Assembly: GCF_002573715.1 (NCBI RefSeq)
Contig: NZ_PDHM01000017.1
Span: 481,489 to 545,488 of the forward strand
DNA length: 64,000 bases
Direction of reading: 5' to 3'
Origin: Paenibacillus sp. EZ-K15
Lineage (GTDB): Bacteria; Bacillota; Bacilli; Paenibacillales; Paenibacillaceae
Shown: positions 25,613-34,525 of the stretch, in pieces
Numbering within the stretch: the stretch's first letter is position 1
How the letters are laid out: every line of letters starts with the position of its first letter
Made by a program: the position numbers and the translations under genes
The notes under the pieces: model-generated
Databases searched by the model: none
The model's input: only the letters and a program-made list of their open reading frames with translations
What the model was told of the DNA's origin: nothing

Positions 25613-26779
25613 CTATGTGTAATCCCTCTTGCCTTCAGTGCTTTTTCGTATTCGCAGCGTATCAAACAATCGCCCTTCATCATCGATGGCGCGCACTTCC
25701 AAGCGATCCAACGATACAACGACTTGCAGAAAATGAGGCACCGCCAATGACTGCGAAGTATGCCATTCCCTCTTCGGTAGCAACCAGCCCGGCATGGCAC
25801 CAGCGCCGCCTGCTACGATGTACACGATGCCGTTGTCATAATCCACGGTTCCTTGCGATAAGGGGTGGCTTCGCTCATATACAATTGTATGCGAGTTGAT
25901 AACCAGATCCACCCCATATCGTTCAAATACCGGGCAAAGCTGCCGCAAATCCTCTACCTGATATCCGCCTGAAACATATGGCGGGTAGTGAAAATATACA
26001 ATTTTCCACCTGCGATAACATGTTGAGAGCTCGCGTTCCAAGAAATCATACTGCGCATTTCCTGGACTCATCACGCCGGAGCTGCGAGGATAATCTTCTT
26101 TCCTGATTAAATCCGTGCTGTCCAAGCAGATGAAATGAACGTCTCCGTAATGAAATGCGTAGAAATTCTTCGGTTCGGGAAAAGCAAACAGGTCGTAATA
26201 CCATGACGCGTTGTCCTCATGATTTCCCAGGCAACTGTAGATAGGCGTATCCACAAAAAAATCTCGTCCTGGTCCAAAGAAATACTTGTCCCAATCCTCA
26301 GCGGTCTTCCCGTCATGGACGACATCTCCTACAAACAAGGCGATATCGGGTCGATACTGCTTCATCCGGCTGAAAATTCTCTGATTAATATGTCCTCCCG
26401 ACGAATCGAACCCGCTATATCCCCCGGTTTCACTGGTCACCGTAAAAGAGAATGGCTCTCCTTGTCCTGCCGCCGTCTTGAACATATAAAATCCCGAATC
26501 AATCTCATCTGATTCATGCTGGGAGTAGATCCTGTAGTAATAAGTGGTTCCGGGCTCGAGGCCCTTCACGGTTATTTGGTGTATCCGTGTTGGAGACTCA
26601 TCAGCGAAAGTACCGAATAGGTCAACAGGCTGCTTGTAGTTCCCTTGATGTCCGCTATGTATTCTCTCGGCATGCAGGACGTCCACCCTGGAAGTTGCAG
26701 GGAGCGACGTTTCCCACATCACGGTCATGGTGTGCTCGGTCGGGTTTTGCAGGTACGGCCCTTTCATAATGGAAAGCAT
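25613..26779 (-). CDS. Purple acid phosphatase-like metallophosphoesterase
   Basis: 388 residues. An N-terminal fibronectin-like domain (GPYLQNPTEHTMTVMWETSL, about 6-110) is followed by a calcineurin-like core: ALFVGDVVHDGK, CLGNHEDN, VYFHYPPYVSGGY and VINSHTIVYERSHPL, giving the metal-binding Asp, Asn and His residues. No signal peptide is visible although related enzymes are usually exported. It may hydrolyse phosphomonoesters. AAGGAGG precedes the ATG. Confidence 0.88.
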   Translation of the reverse strand: MLSIMKGPYLQNPTEHTMTVMWETSLPATSRVDVLHAERIHSGHQGNYKQPVDLFGTFADESPTRIHQITVKGLEPGTTYYYRIYSQHESDEIDSGFYMFKTAAGQGEPFSFTVTSETGGYSGFDSSGGHINQRIFSRMKQYRPDIALFVGDVVHDGKTAEDWDKYFFGPGRDFFVDTPIYSCLGNHEDNASWYYDLFAFPEPKNFYAFHYGDVHFICLDSTDLIRKEDYPRSSGVMSPGNAQYDFLERELSTCYRRWKIVYFHYPPYVSGGYQVEDLRQLCPVFERYGVDLVINSHTIVYERSHPLSQGTVDYDNGIVYIVAGGAGAMPGWLLPKREWHTSQSLAVPHFLQVVVSLDRLEVRAIDDEGRLFDTLRIRKSTEGKRDYT

Positions 26780-26908
26780 GTTCAGCCTCCTTCGTTCCTA
26801 TTTTTCGGAAAATTATGGTGACACGACTTCACTTCCTCTCTAATTATAACTATCCTTTCAGCTAAAAAGTTACGCTAACCTTACATTCACGCCAATGTCC
26901 TAAATAAC

Positions 26909-26940
26909 GAAAAGAACCGGCAATAACCCCCGGTTCTTAG
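26909..26940 (-). terminator. Terminator of the NusG-II gene
   Basis: A perfect 9-bp stem (AAGAACCGG with CCGGTTCTT) is followed by TTTTCG on the minus strand. Confidence 0.75.
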
Positions 26941-26978
26941 TAAAATTTATGATAGCCATACCCTCTTGAACCCTGAAC

Positions 26979-27383
26979 TTAGCCTACCACAGCATCCAGT
27001 TCCGTCTCACGCTGTTCGTGTTCGGGAACTAACACCTCGACCACGACTCTAGTCGGTACGCAGATGATCTGCTGATAGGGTTCCGAGATAAATCCCATAT
27101 CCAGTGCAATTCTTTTCGGGGCATCCGAGTAAATCATCTGGATCCCGTAGTCATACACTTTCAACGTGTTGTGTCCAAACTTGGTCTTAATATCAATGAT
27201 ACGTTCGTCCCCGGTCAGCGGGACAGTCTCGTATTCTTTGCCATTCACCGTAATCAAGGCCTTGAGTTCTCCCTGCTGGTAATCCACATGGCTATGCTTC
27301 CACCACTGCAGCCCGGTGAAGGAGCCAAGGATCAGGATCAAGGCAAACAGGATCATATCTCCGCGTCTTATTCTCGACAACAT
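26979..27383 (-). CDS. NusG domain II-like membrane-anchored protein
   Basis: About 134 residues: a transmembrane helix near the N terminus (MILFALILILGSFTGLQWW) and a short beta domain (VDYQQGELKALITVNGKEYE, then KTFGHNTLKVYDYGIQ-like strands). This layout is that of NusG_II proteins of Firmicutes, usually found beside FMN-dependent or small-molecule transport genes. ATG at 27383 with CAGGAGGGAG is chosen; a longer frame to 27539 has no support. Function unknown. Confidence 0.72.
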   Translation of the reverse strand: MLSRIRRGDMILFALILILGSFTGLQWWKHSHVDYQQGELKALITVNGKEYETVPLTGDERIIDIKTKFGHNTLKVYDYGIQMIYSDAPKRIALDMGFISEPYQQIICVPTRVVVEVLVPEHEQRETELDAVVG

Positions 27384-27558
27384 GCTCCCTCCTGACATGC
27401 ATACAGTCTTTGGAACCCAAGTATGAACGATGTGCAAAACCATCGAAATGAATTTTGTCACTTTCGTTATCCACTTCAAACGGCTTGTACAAACTGAAAA
27501 GGAACCTTTTCTTTTGTCCATTGAGTCCGGAACAAGCATCCGCTATGATGTTTTTAAC

Positions 27559-27577
27559 GAGAATGATTATCATTATC
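27559..27577 (+). promoter_or_regulatory. Fur box upstream of the iron-binding lipoprotein gene
   Basis: GAGAATGATTATCATTATC matches the 19-bp Fur consensus (GATAATGATAATCATTATC) at 17 of 19 positions, 37 bases before the start codon. It implies iron repression. Confidence 0.85.
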
Positions 27578-27613
27578 TCTAATAGTTTTGAAAACCGTTG
27601 TGGAGGAGAAACC

Positions 27614-28624
27614 ATGAAACCTACTAAAAAATTGCCCATAACTATCAGCATCCTTGCATTGATGAGTCTCATGTTGATGGCATGCAATGGGAGCAGCCCC
27701 CCTTCTTCTATGAAGCAGGGAACGGCAGGAACTGCTATTCAGCCAACCGTCAGCCCTAACGACTCCCCCCCATCCGATACTGGCTCGGAAGATGCTATGC
27801 GTTCCTATACGGATTATAAAGGACACAGTGTTGATATCCCCGTATCGCCAAAGCGCATCATATTTTCCGGGGAAACCTTCAGCGATTTATTCGCCTTGGG
27901 TGTTCAAGCGATCGGCGCCGATATGGACCGGGTGAAAGGATCAGTTTATGAAGATAAGACTCAAAACGTCGAAGACATTGGCTTCCCGATCAGCTTCGAG
28001 AAGGTACTCGCTCTTAATCCGGATTTGATTATTGTGGCGGACCCGGACGAAACGGCGTACGAACAGCTTTCCAAGATTGCACCCACTCTTATGTTTGATA
28101 CATTTGCTCCTTTGGATAAACGTTTGCCAGAGCTTGGCGATATTCTCGGCAGAAAGGCGCAAGCTGAACAATGGGTAACCGATTATGAGGCTAAGGCAGA
28201 TGCCATGTGGCAGCAACTGCAATCCGTCGGCATGAAACCCGATGAGACGGCCTCCGTCTTCACGTATTATCCGGGGGACCGGCTCTTTGTCATGGCCAGC
28301 ACGGGCTTATCTCAAGAACTCTATCATCCTAACGGCTTTAAGCCCACGCCAAATATTCAACAGTTGCTGGATGAAGACAGTGGATTCAAGGAGATCTCGA
28401 TGGAGAACCTTCCCGAGTTTGCCGGAGACAGAATCTTTATCCTGAATCCGGTTCAGCCCGAAGCTCAGAAATCCACACAAGACATGATGAACAGTCCGAT
28501 CTGGGCTAGCCTTCCTGCTGTCAAGGATGGGCATGTGTATACCATCGACATTGCTAAATCCGGTAGTGACGCAGCTACAAGGGAATGGTTACTTCAAGAG
28601 CTTCCGAATATGATAACCGAATAA
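27614..28624 (+). CDS. Iron-siderophore ABC transporter substrate-binding lipoprotein
   Basis: 336 residues. A lipoprotein signal (ISILALMSLMLMAC, Cys about residue 25) anchors it outside the membrane. The mature part is a type III periplasmic-binding fold (KRIIFSGETFSDLFALGVQA, NPDLIIVADPDETAYEQLSK, GDRLFVMASTGL). It captures a ferric siderophore for a FecCD-type permease, which is not in the window. Fur controls it. The binding fold is very similar to the C-terminal half of the regulator encoded next (shared GETASVF/DETASVF, AGDRIFIL and TFAPL/SFAPL segments). Confidence 0.93.
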   Translation: MKPTKKLPITISILALMSLMLMACNGSSPPSSMKQGTAGTAIQPTVSPNDSPPSDTGSEDAMRSYTDYKGHSVDIPVSPKRIIFSGETFSDLFALGVQAIGADMDRVKGSVYEDKTQNVEDIGFPISFEKVLALNPDLIIVADPDETAYEQLSKIAPTLMFDTFAPLDKRLPELGDILGRKAQAEQWVTDYEAKADAMWQQLQSVGMKPDETASVFTYYPGDRLFVMASTGLSQELYHPNGFKPTPNIQQLLDEDSGFKEISMENLPEFAGDRIFILNPVQPEAQKSTQDMMNSPIWASLPAVKDGHVYTIDIAKSGSDAATREWLLQELPNMITE

Positions 28625-28638
28625 CTGACCATCTGTAT

Positions 28639-28680
28639 GAGACAGTTCAATACTTACCTATTGAATTGTCTCGTTTTTCT
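28639..28680 (+). terminator. Rho-independent terminator after the binding protein gene
   Basis: GAGACAGTTCAAT pairs with ATTGAATTGTCTC and is followed by GTTTTTCT. Confidence 0.9.
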
Positions 28681-28693
28681 ATTTACAATTATC

Positions 28694-28712
28694 GATATTG
28701 ATTATCATTATC
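28694..28712 (+). promoter_or_regulatory. Fur box upstream of the AraC-binding-protein fusion gene
   Basis: GATATTGATTATCATTATC matches the Fur consensus at 17 of 19 positions, 27 bases before the start. Confidence 0.85.
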
Positions 28713-28738
28713 ATTAATATTATGGAGTTGTTGCCATC

Positions 28739-30427
28739 ATGAAGGCGAATCCCTTTCAGATCCCCTATCGTTCCTTAACTTATCATTTAGTGGATGCGGA
28801 TAGCCGAACGGAGTCCATCGGATGGACATCGGGTTGTTTGACGTCGAACTCCCATACCTTGTTGATCTTTGCCAAAGGTAAAGGCAGTCTGCATATCGAT
28901 CAATATGTCCTCACGATTACGCCTGGCAAGTGTTATTTACTGTGTCCCGGCACCACTTATCAGGTTCATAACGGAACGGACAACGCCATTCAATACTCCA
29001 CGCTTGCCTTCGCGGTCATTCAAGTCGGTGAACAGCAGCATACAACATACAAAGACGAACTCATTCCGGGGAAGTTTGAATTATGTGCGTATCCTAGTTC
29101 TCATTTGCTCCGGCTGATTGAATCGTTACATTCTAACGGTGAATATTCATCTAATATCCACTGGGTGCAGCAGCATGCCAAGTTTCACGAATTGCTCGTC
29201 TTTTTGCTTCAGCAAAATATTCAGGCAGACCGTGAACCAACCTCTGTGCAAGCCGTAGAGAGCGTTATTCAATATGTTGACGAGCACTACATGTATCCTG
29301 ATCTGACGGTAAAACAACTGGCGGAGATGGCCGAATTATCGACCTGGCGTTTCACGCACATATTCCAGGAACGAACCGGGAAAAAACCTCTGCATTACTT
29401 AACCGACTTGCGCATTAATCGCGCCAAGGAACTTCTAGCGCAAAGGAATGAACCGCTGCGAAACATCGCCCAAGAGATTGGATACACGGATGAATACTAC
29501 TTCAGCCGCCGTTTCCGCCAGATTACGGGGATGTCACCGAAGCAATTCGCCGAACGCATGGACGTCAGTAAACGCGTAAACGACTGGACCGGACATGAAG
29601 TCGATATTCCGTCGGTACCAAATCGCATTCTGTATTACGGCGAAACTTTCGGTGATCTGCTCGCGATCGGAATGCGGCCAATGGAAGGCAATTGCCTGAC
29701 CAATACCCATAACCAGCAGGCTGATATTCAATATGCTCTTGATATAAGCCATCGGAAGAATTCGATTGAAACCATGGAATGGAAACCGGATTTGATCATT
29801 TTGGCCCATGCCGATGAAAAAGAATACCGATGGTTCTCAAAAATCGCCCCTACTGTCACATTCAATTCCTTCGCTCCTCTCGCCCATCGTTTGCATACGC
29901 TTGGCGATTGGCTTGGAAGAGCGCATGAGGCAGACCAATGGCTGAATTGGTATCGAACCAGGACGGATAACATGTGGAGGGAACTGCAGCAAGCCATGAA
30001 GCCTGGCGAAACCGCGTCCGTCTTCGTATATGACCATGGATCCCGTCTCTTCGTTATGGGAATGTCCGGTATGTCAACAGGTCTATATCACGCGCGTGGA
30101 TTTCAACCGACGGAGCCTATTCGCAAGGTGCTGAACGACGGGTTGGGTTATAAGGAAATTTCGACTGAGGAGCTGCCCTTCTTCGCCGGTGACCGTATCT
30201 TTATTCTTATACCGGGCAATGCCGTATCCAGGCAAGCTGCGGAAGACATGATGCAGTCCTCGCTATGGGACAACCTGCCGGCTGTCCGGAACGGCCTTGT
30301 TCATGTGTTGGAGGCAGAACGCTGGAACTACGGAGATGCCCGAACGCTGGTAAAGCTTCTGAACCTGCTGCCTGAACTATTATTGTCTACGTCCACTTCT
30401 AAAAACCGCCTTATAGTTTCTCAATAA
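28739..30427 (+). CDS. AraC regulator fused to a siderophore-binding domain (Btr-like)
   Basis: 562 residues in three parts: an N-terminal cupin-like region (1-165), an AraC DNA-binding domain (about 185-280; YPDLTVKQLAEMAELSTWRF and IAQEIGYTDEYYFSRRFRQI) and a C-terminal periplasmic-binding fold (about 290-550). It has no signal peptide, so the binding domain must sense a ferric siderophore in the cytosol. B. subtilis Btr (YbbB), which activates bacillibactin uptake, is built the same way. The sensor half resembles the lipoprotein upstream. A Fur box precedes it. The ribosome site is weak (GGAG about 13 bases upstream). Confidence 0.92.
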   Translation: MKANPFQIPYRSLTYHLVDADSRTESIGWTSGCLTSNSHTLLIFAKGKGSLHIDQYVLTITPGKCYLLCPGTTYQVHNGTDNAIQYSTLAFAVIQVGEQQHTTYKDELIPGKFELCAYPSSHLLRLIESLHSNGEYSSNIHWVQQHAKFHELLVFLLQQNIQADREPTSVQAVESVIQYVDEHYMYPDLTVKQLAEMAELSTWRFTHIFQERTGKKPLHYLTDLRINRAKELLAQRNEPLRNIAQEIGYTDEYYFSRRFRQITGMSPKQFAERMDVSKRVNDWTGHEVDIPSVPNRILYYGETFGDLLAIGMRPMEGNCLTNTHNQQADIQYALDISHRKNSIETMEWKPDLIILAHADEKEYRWFSKIAPTVTFNSFAPLAHRLHTLGDWLGRAHEADQWLNWYRTRTDNMWRELQQAMKPGETASVFVYDHGSRLFVMGMSGMSTGLYHARGFQPTEPIRKVLNDGLGYKEISTEELPFFAGDRIFILIPGNAVSRQAAEDMMQSSLWDNLPAVRNGLVHVLEAERWNYGDARTLVKLLNLLPELLLSTSTSKNRLIVSQ

Positions 30428-30602
30428 GCAATACATGGAAGTATACGAAAGCCATTCATCCTATCCCTTAAAATAATCCGTTCCGCCACAACTTCATCCG
30501 CCAGCAGGTAGCGAATAATCGCGAGTATACTTTAGGCTTATGAATAGCAATGTTCACAACGTAATGTTGCTTCAAATCGGAACGATAGGAGGAAACAATA
30601 GA

Positions 30603-31787
30603 ATGGCTAGAATCCGGATCAGCATGTTCTTCAGCGTATTTGTCGCCATGGTCGGATTAATGATCATCGCTCCCGTTATGCCGCCCTTGATCAGAGAATT
30701 GGGATTAAGCGAGACGCATTCCGGCTTGATCATATCCCTGGGCTCCATCGCAATGGCCGTCATGGGACCGGTATGGGGAAATTTAAGTGATTCCAAGGGC
30801 AGGAAGCCTGTCATTGTATTTGGTTTTATCGGCATGTTCGTCAGTTATATGTTATTCACTGCGGTTATGTACCTGGGTCTTCATGATAGAATCTCCGGTG
30901 CGCTGCTTATCCTTCTGCTCATTGTTACTCGGGCTATGGTGGGTTTCTTTATTCCGGCTGTTCCCTCTTCAGCTCAGGCGTATATCGCCGATGTGACCGA
31001 CGAGAAAGGGCGCTCCGCCGGAATGGCACTTCTTGGCTCGGCTAACGGCTTAGGCTTAGTATTGGGTCCTGCTATTGCCGGCGGGTTTGCGCTCATCAGC
31101 CTGATCGCCCCGCTGTATGCTGGCGCCCTTCTACCGGTAATCGCTGTGGTTGCTGTACTTTACCTTGTCCCTGCCACAAAACCGGTCATTCAGCAGAAGG
31201 CCCCCCGTGTGAATCCGTTCCAAAAAGGAGTTCGTCTTTATTTATTTGCGGGCCTGGCCACCATGCTGGGCATCATTACGGTGCAAGTCATCGGCGGGTT
31301 TTATTATCAGGATCAGCTCGATCTGACGACCCAGGAAACAGCCCGTATGATCTCCCTCAGTTTGATGATTAGCGGAGTCGCCATGATTGTCACGCAGGGC
31401 CTGCAGATGAAGAAACTCAAATGGCCGCCAAAAGCGATGATTCTGATCGGCGCTGTACTGCTTATGGCCAGTATGCTGCTGCTGCTCTTCACCGGAAGCT
31501 TGATAAGCTACTTCATCGCATTCTTCTTATTCGGTGTGGGCACCGGGTTGATGATGCCGGGATTTATGGCAGGCGCTTCGCTTGCGGTTAGCCGCGAGCA
31601 GCAAGGCGGCGTAGCCGGCCTGGTGTCTGCCGTTCAGGGCATTGCTGCCATGATCTCCCCGATTCTCAGCACGACCCTCTATCGAGTGGACAAACATCTC
31701 CCGTTTGCGCTGATCGGGATCATTGTCCTTCTGATGGCATTGGTTGTGCTTGGAACACGGGATCAGCCCTCTGCGAATGATGCTTGA
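30603..31787 (+). CDS. Major facilitator superfamily transporter, probable siderophore exporter
   Basis: 394 residues with 12 membrane segments and the MFS motif A region (GNLSDSKGRKP, after TM2). ATG at 30603, after ATAGGAGGAAACAATAGA, is preferred over 30540. It lies right after the Fur-regulated AraC gene, as siderophore exporters of the YmfD type often do, so export of a siderophore is the likely role; multidrug efflux is the alternative. No Fur box was seen directly before it, so it may be expressed with the upstream regulator. Confidence 0.85.
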   Translation: MARIRISMFFSVFVAMVGLMIIAPVMPPLIRELGLSETHSGLIISLGSIAMAVMGPVWGNLSDSKGRKPVIVFGFIGMFVSYMLFTAVMYLGLHDRISGALLILLLIVTRAMVGFFIPAVPSSAQAYIADVTDEKGRSAGMALLGSANGLGLVLGPAIAGGFALISLIAPLYAGALLPVIAVVAVLYLVPATKPVIQQKAPRVNPFQKGVRLYLFAGLATMLGIITVQVIGGFYYQDQLDLTTQETARMISLSLMISGVAMIVTQGLQMKKLKWPPKAMILIGAVLLMASMLLLLFTGSLISYFIAFFLFGVGTGLMMPGFMAGASLAVSREQQGGVAGLVSAVQGIAAMISPILSTTLYRVDKHLPFALIGIIVLLMALVVLGTRDQPSANDA

Positions 31788-31803
31788 TTCGACGACTTAA
31801 ACA

Positions 31804-31838
31804 AAATAAGGCGTCCCCAAACGGGGACGCCTTATTTC
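31804..31838. terminator. Bidirectional terminator between the MFS and AraC genes
   Basis: A perfect 15-bp stem (AAATAAGGCGTCCCC with GGGGACGCCTTATTT) and a 4-base loop lie between the convergent genes. Confidence 0.9.
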
Positions 31839-31878
31839 GATCACAAGAAAGTTAAACGAATTCGTGTAAATCTCTGTA

Positions 31879-32862
31879 TCAGTAGTACTTCTTAACTTCA
31901 GAAGGGCTGACACCATAGGTTTGGCGAAATGTCTGCGAGAATGCACTCACATTGCGATAACCTACGGCCAAGGCTGCCTCGGTCACGTTAGCCTCCCCGC
32001 TATGCAATAATTCCATCGCCCGCTCCATCCTGACCTTCCGGATGAACCCATATACGGTTGTCCCGTAGCATTGCCTGAAGCCCATCTTAAGTTTATAATC
32101 ATTCAGCCCAATTTCTCTGGCCAGCTCCAGCAACGAAGGCGGTGAAGCATATCTCGACTCCAGAATCCCATGAGCGAGGCATAGCTTGCGTACATCAGCC
32201 GCTGATAGCCCTTCAGGCAAGGATTCATGACCGAACAGCTGCTGGATCGTTCGATCCAGCAGTTCATAGGCTGTACCTTCAACAAGCAGCATGGATCGCA
32301 TGGGCTGACAAACATCATGAATCAATCTCTTGATCAGTTCTTGTTCATAGGAGCTGAAAGACAAGTGGATTTTTTGAAATTCGGAAACATCCAGCAGCTG
32401 CCTGAAATGATTCTCTTCACGTCCTGCAGTCTGGGCCACCGCAAAATTAAACAGGGAGACAGGAACGCCAAGCGAGAAAGACTGATGCCGCTCTTGGTTC
32501 GGTAGCGCAAAGCGAACGTCAATATCCTCCATCAACAGCAGGGCGCTTGTCCCACGGTCCAGGGTGCGATCCTTTCCGCCAATATGGATATGCCGTTCTC
32601 CGCTAAAATTGAACTGAATCTCGATCATCGGCTCTTTCGATTGAAACCGGTTCGTAAACCGGCGATGATATTGATAATCCGAATAGCATATCTGTAGGCC
32701 GCTATAGGTCCGCAAGCGGTAGAAGCCACCTTCTCCCGCGGATGGAGCGAGCATATAGGCATTGCTGCCGGACTTTTGAATATTTAAAGTGGCAAAATAA
32801 GCATCATAGATCATCTGCAATGATTCCGAGCAGCTGGAAGCTGCCGAAAAATCCGGCTGCAT
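31879..32862 (-). CDS. AraC family regulator (PchR/YbtA-like)
   Basis: About 327 residues. The N-terminal domain (IEIQFNFSGERHIHIGG region) resembles PchR-type siderophore sensors. The C-terminal AraC domain contains LLELAREIGLNDYKLKMGFR and VTEAALAVGYRNVSAFSQTF. The shape of the helix-turn-helix (NDYKLKxGFRxxxGTTVYGF) is characteristic of iron-uptake regulators. ATG at 32862 with GGGAGGTG six bases upstream is preferred. It probably co-regulates the neighbouring iron module. Confidence 0.88.
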   Translation of the reverse strand: MQPDFSAASSCSESLQMIYDAYFATLNIQKSGSNAYMLAPSAGEGGFYRLRTYSGLQICYSDYQYHRRFTNRFQSKEPMIEIQFNFSGERHIHIGGKDRTLDRGTSALLLMEDIDVRFALPNQERHQSFSLGVPVSLFNFAVAQTAGREENHFRQLLDVSEFQKIHLSFSSYEQELIKRLIHDVCQPMRSMLLVEGTAYELLDRTIQQLFGHESLPEGLSAADVRKLCLAHGILESRYASPPSLLELAREIGLNDYKLKMGFRQCYGTTVYGFIRKVRMERAMELLHSGEANVTEAALAVGYRNVSAFSQTFRQTYGVSPSEVKKYY

Positions 32863-32937
32863 ACCGGGCACCTCCCACCTTGGATTACAATGTTGATTTC
32901 ATCATGAATTGCATAAATCACATACCTTATTCTTCTA

Positions 32938-33408
32938 TCAATACAGCTCCGTTGACCTGCATGCACAGATCACATACCGCCCATAGACTTGGGCTCCCTG
33001 ATAACACCAATCTCGGCCGATATAAGGGTGCACATATTGCGAGATGCAATCCTGACACTTGGCTCGATGTCCTACTGGATCACTCGTATACCACCACCCG
33101 GAAGGATAAGGACATAGACCTTTGCAATCGTTAATCACCGTCTTGGGTGTGCAAATAATATAATCGGACGGACAGGAAGCATCTGCGCCGCAGCCCGAGC
33201 AATATTGTCCATGCGGAGGCCGGCAGGGCCCCGCAGCAAACGAGATTTTGACGATATCATCATCATCGGGCCGGACCAATACTTTGGCAAGCGTCTCGGC
33301 CGTTTTTTGCGCAAATTTATTCAGTAGCGACTTCCGATTCATCTTCCGGGTAACCCGGCTGATCAACACCTGCGTCTCTTCGTCCTTGTTCTCCGGCTTC
33401 CGCCACAT
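32938..33408 (-). CDS. Methylamine dehydrogenase light chain-like (MauA-like) cysteine-rich protein
   Basis: 156 residues. The C-terminal part holds exactly twelve cysteines (62, 70, 73, 79, 86, 95, 99, 118, 121, 135, 148, 150), the number that makes six disulfides in MauA. It also has CSGCGADASCP, GWWYTSD (Trp105/106) and DWCYQG (Trp134), near the places of the two tryptophans that form the TTQ cofactor. The N terminus (LISRVTRKMNRKSLLNKFAQ) parallels the twin-arginine leader of MauA, but with RK in place of RR and no clear hydrophobic core. It follows mauD- and mauE-like genes. The homology is a motif-based judgement. Confidence 0.6.
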   Translation of the reverse strand: MWRKPENKDEETQVLISRVTRKMNRKSLLNKFAQKTAETLAKVLVRPDDDDIVKISFAAGPCRPPHGQYCSGCGADASCPSDYIICTPKTVINDCKGLCPYPSGWWYTSDPVGHRAKCQDCISQYVHPYIGRDWCYQGAQVYGRYVICACRSTELY

Positions 33409-33422
33409 ACTCTCACCTCATC

Positions 33423-33962
33423 TTAAGAAGCCCTTGATGCTTTCGCGTACGCTTCAAGCTGTTCCCGACTGTTGACCAATCCCTTATGCCTGATAACGCC
33501 GTTCATATCCACCGCATAGGCATAGGGGGTGACCTGCACATCCAGATGATTCGCAAACTCCGAACTTACGATCAGCACCTCATCGTCATAAGCCATTTTT
33601 CGGACATAATCCGATGCTAAATCCGCGGACGAGAATAACAAAAGAATGGGTTTCACGTTATTCATCCTGGCGATCCGCCTAAAATCATGCAAAATATCGG
33701 CGCATTCCTTACACGTCGGCGATCCGAACAGCATGAGGGAAGGCGTGCCAATCAGCTCGCTCGTGGACCACTCGGCTCCTTGCAAGGTCGTCGTTGTGGC
33801 CCCGGGTATTTTTTTGCCGACCGGAATGCCGGACTGATTCACTCCTCTCGCGGTACCCATCACCATAATCCCCAACTGCCGGAACAGGACCAGATTCAGA
33901 ATGACCAACGGTACGACCAGAATCCACAGCACGGTATATGAGATCCAGAAGAACGTGTTCAT
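33423..33962 (-). CDS. MauD-like membrane-anchored thioredoxin-fold protein
   Basis: 179 residues: an N-terminal membrane helix (YTVLWILVVPLVILNLVLF, about 9-27) and an external thioredoxin-like domain with the redox motif CKEC (Cys84-Cys87) after LMLFGSPT, and the cis-proline region VTPYAYAVD. In mau operons MauD is a disulfide isomerase-like factor needed to fold the six-disulfide light chain. It lies between mauE- and mauA-like genes, with gaps of 10 and 14 bases. GGAGG precedes the ATG. Confidence 0.85.
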   Translation of the reverse strand: MNTFFWISYTVLWILVVPLVILNLVLFRQLGIMVMGTARGVNQSGIPVGKKIPGATTTTLQGAEWSTSELIGTPSLMLFGSPTCKECADILHDFRRIARMNNVKPILLLFSSADLASDYVRKMAYDDEVLIVSSEFANHLDVQVTPYAYAVDMNGVIRHKGLVNSREQLEAYAKASRAS

Positions 33963-33972
33963 CGCGGCCTCC

Positions 33973-34503
33973 TTACAACCTTTTTATTCTCGAAACATAA
34001 GGTGCGGCAATCTCGCGGTATATTCGGATCGCATGCAGCGCATCCGGAACCCCTATGATGATAAACAACGATAGCAGCAGCATCATTCCCTCCATAAGTA
34101 GACCAGTAACTTCGAAAGAGTGACTATGCGTAAACCAGACAGGATGGCTGTAGGCCAACCCCATGAGACCCATCGCCAGATTGAACCCAATCAATGGAAA
34201 GCCAAGCTTGGAGTTGATCTGAGGTCCGAGGCAGCCACAGTCCACCCTTCCTTTTTTCCGGATGAAATAAGCGACACCCAAGCCCTGAACGAAATAGAGT
34301 AAAGAGATGCCCAGGAAGCTGAGCCGCGATGGAAAACAATATACCATGGTAACGGACAGGACTTGCAGCAGGGTGAGCAGAACATGCAGACGGGCACTTC
34401 CGGGGAAAAGATCCGGGTCACCGAATACACGGCTCCAGCCAAAGCTCACCACCGACAACAGCATGGGCAGAGTAACGGATATCGCGAGCAAAGCGTAATA
34501 CAT
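33973..34503 (-). CDS. MauE/DoxX-like redox membrane protein
   Basis: About 176 residues with four to five membrane helices. The CGC motif in VDCGCLGP after the second half of the bundle is typical of MauE proteins, which shuttle electrons or disulfides to MauD. ATG at 34503 (AAAGGAG upstream) is preferred over 34557, which overlaps the preceding gene. It is encoded directly between the membrane protein and the MauD-like protein. Confidence 0.82.
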   Translation of the reverse strand: MYYALLAISVTLPMLLSVVSFGWSRVFGDPDLFPGSARLHVLLTLLQVLSVTMVYCFPSRLSFLGISLLYFVQGLGVAYFIRKKGRVDCGCLGPQINSKLGFPLIGFNLAMGLMGLAYSHPVWFTHSHSFEVTGLLMEGMMLLLSLFIIIGVPDALHAIRIYREIAAPYVSRIKRL

Positions 34504-34525
34504 GGACCCGTATGCTCCTTTCTCT

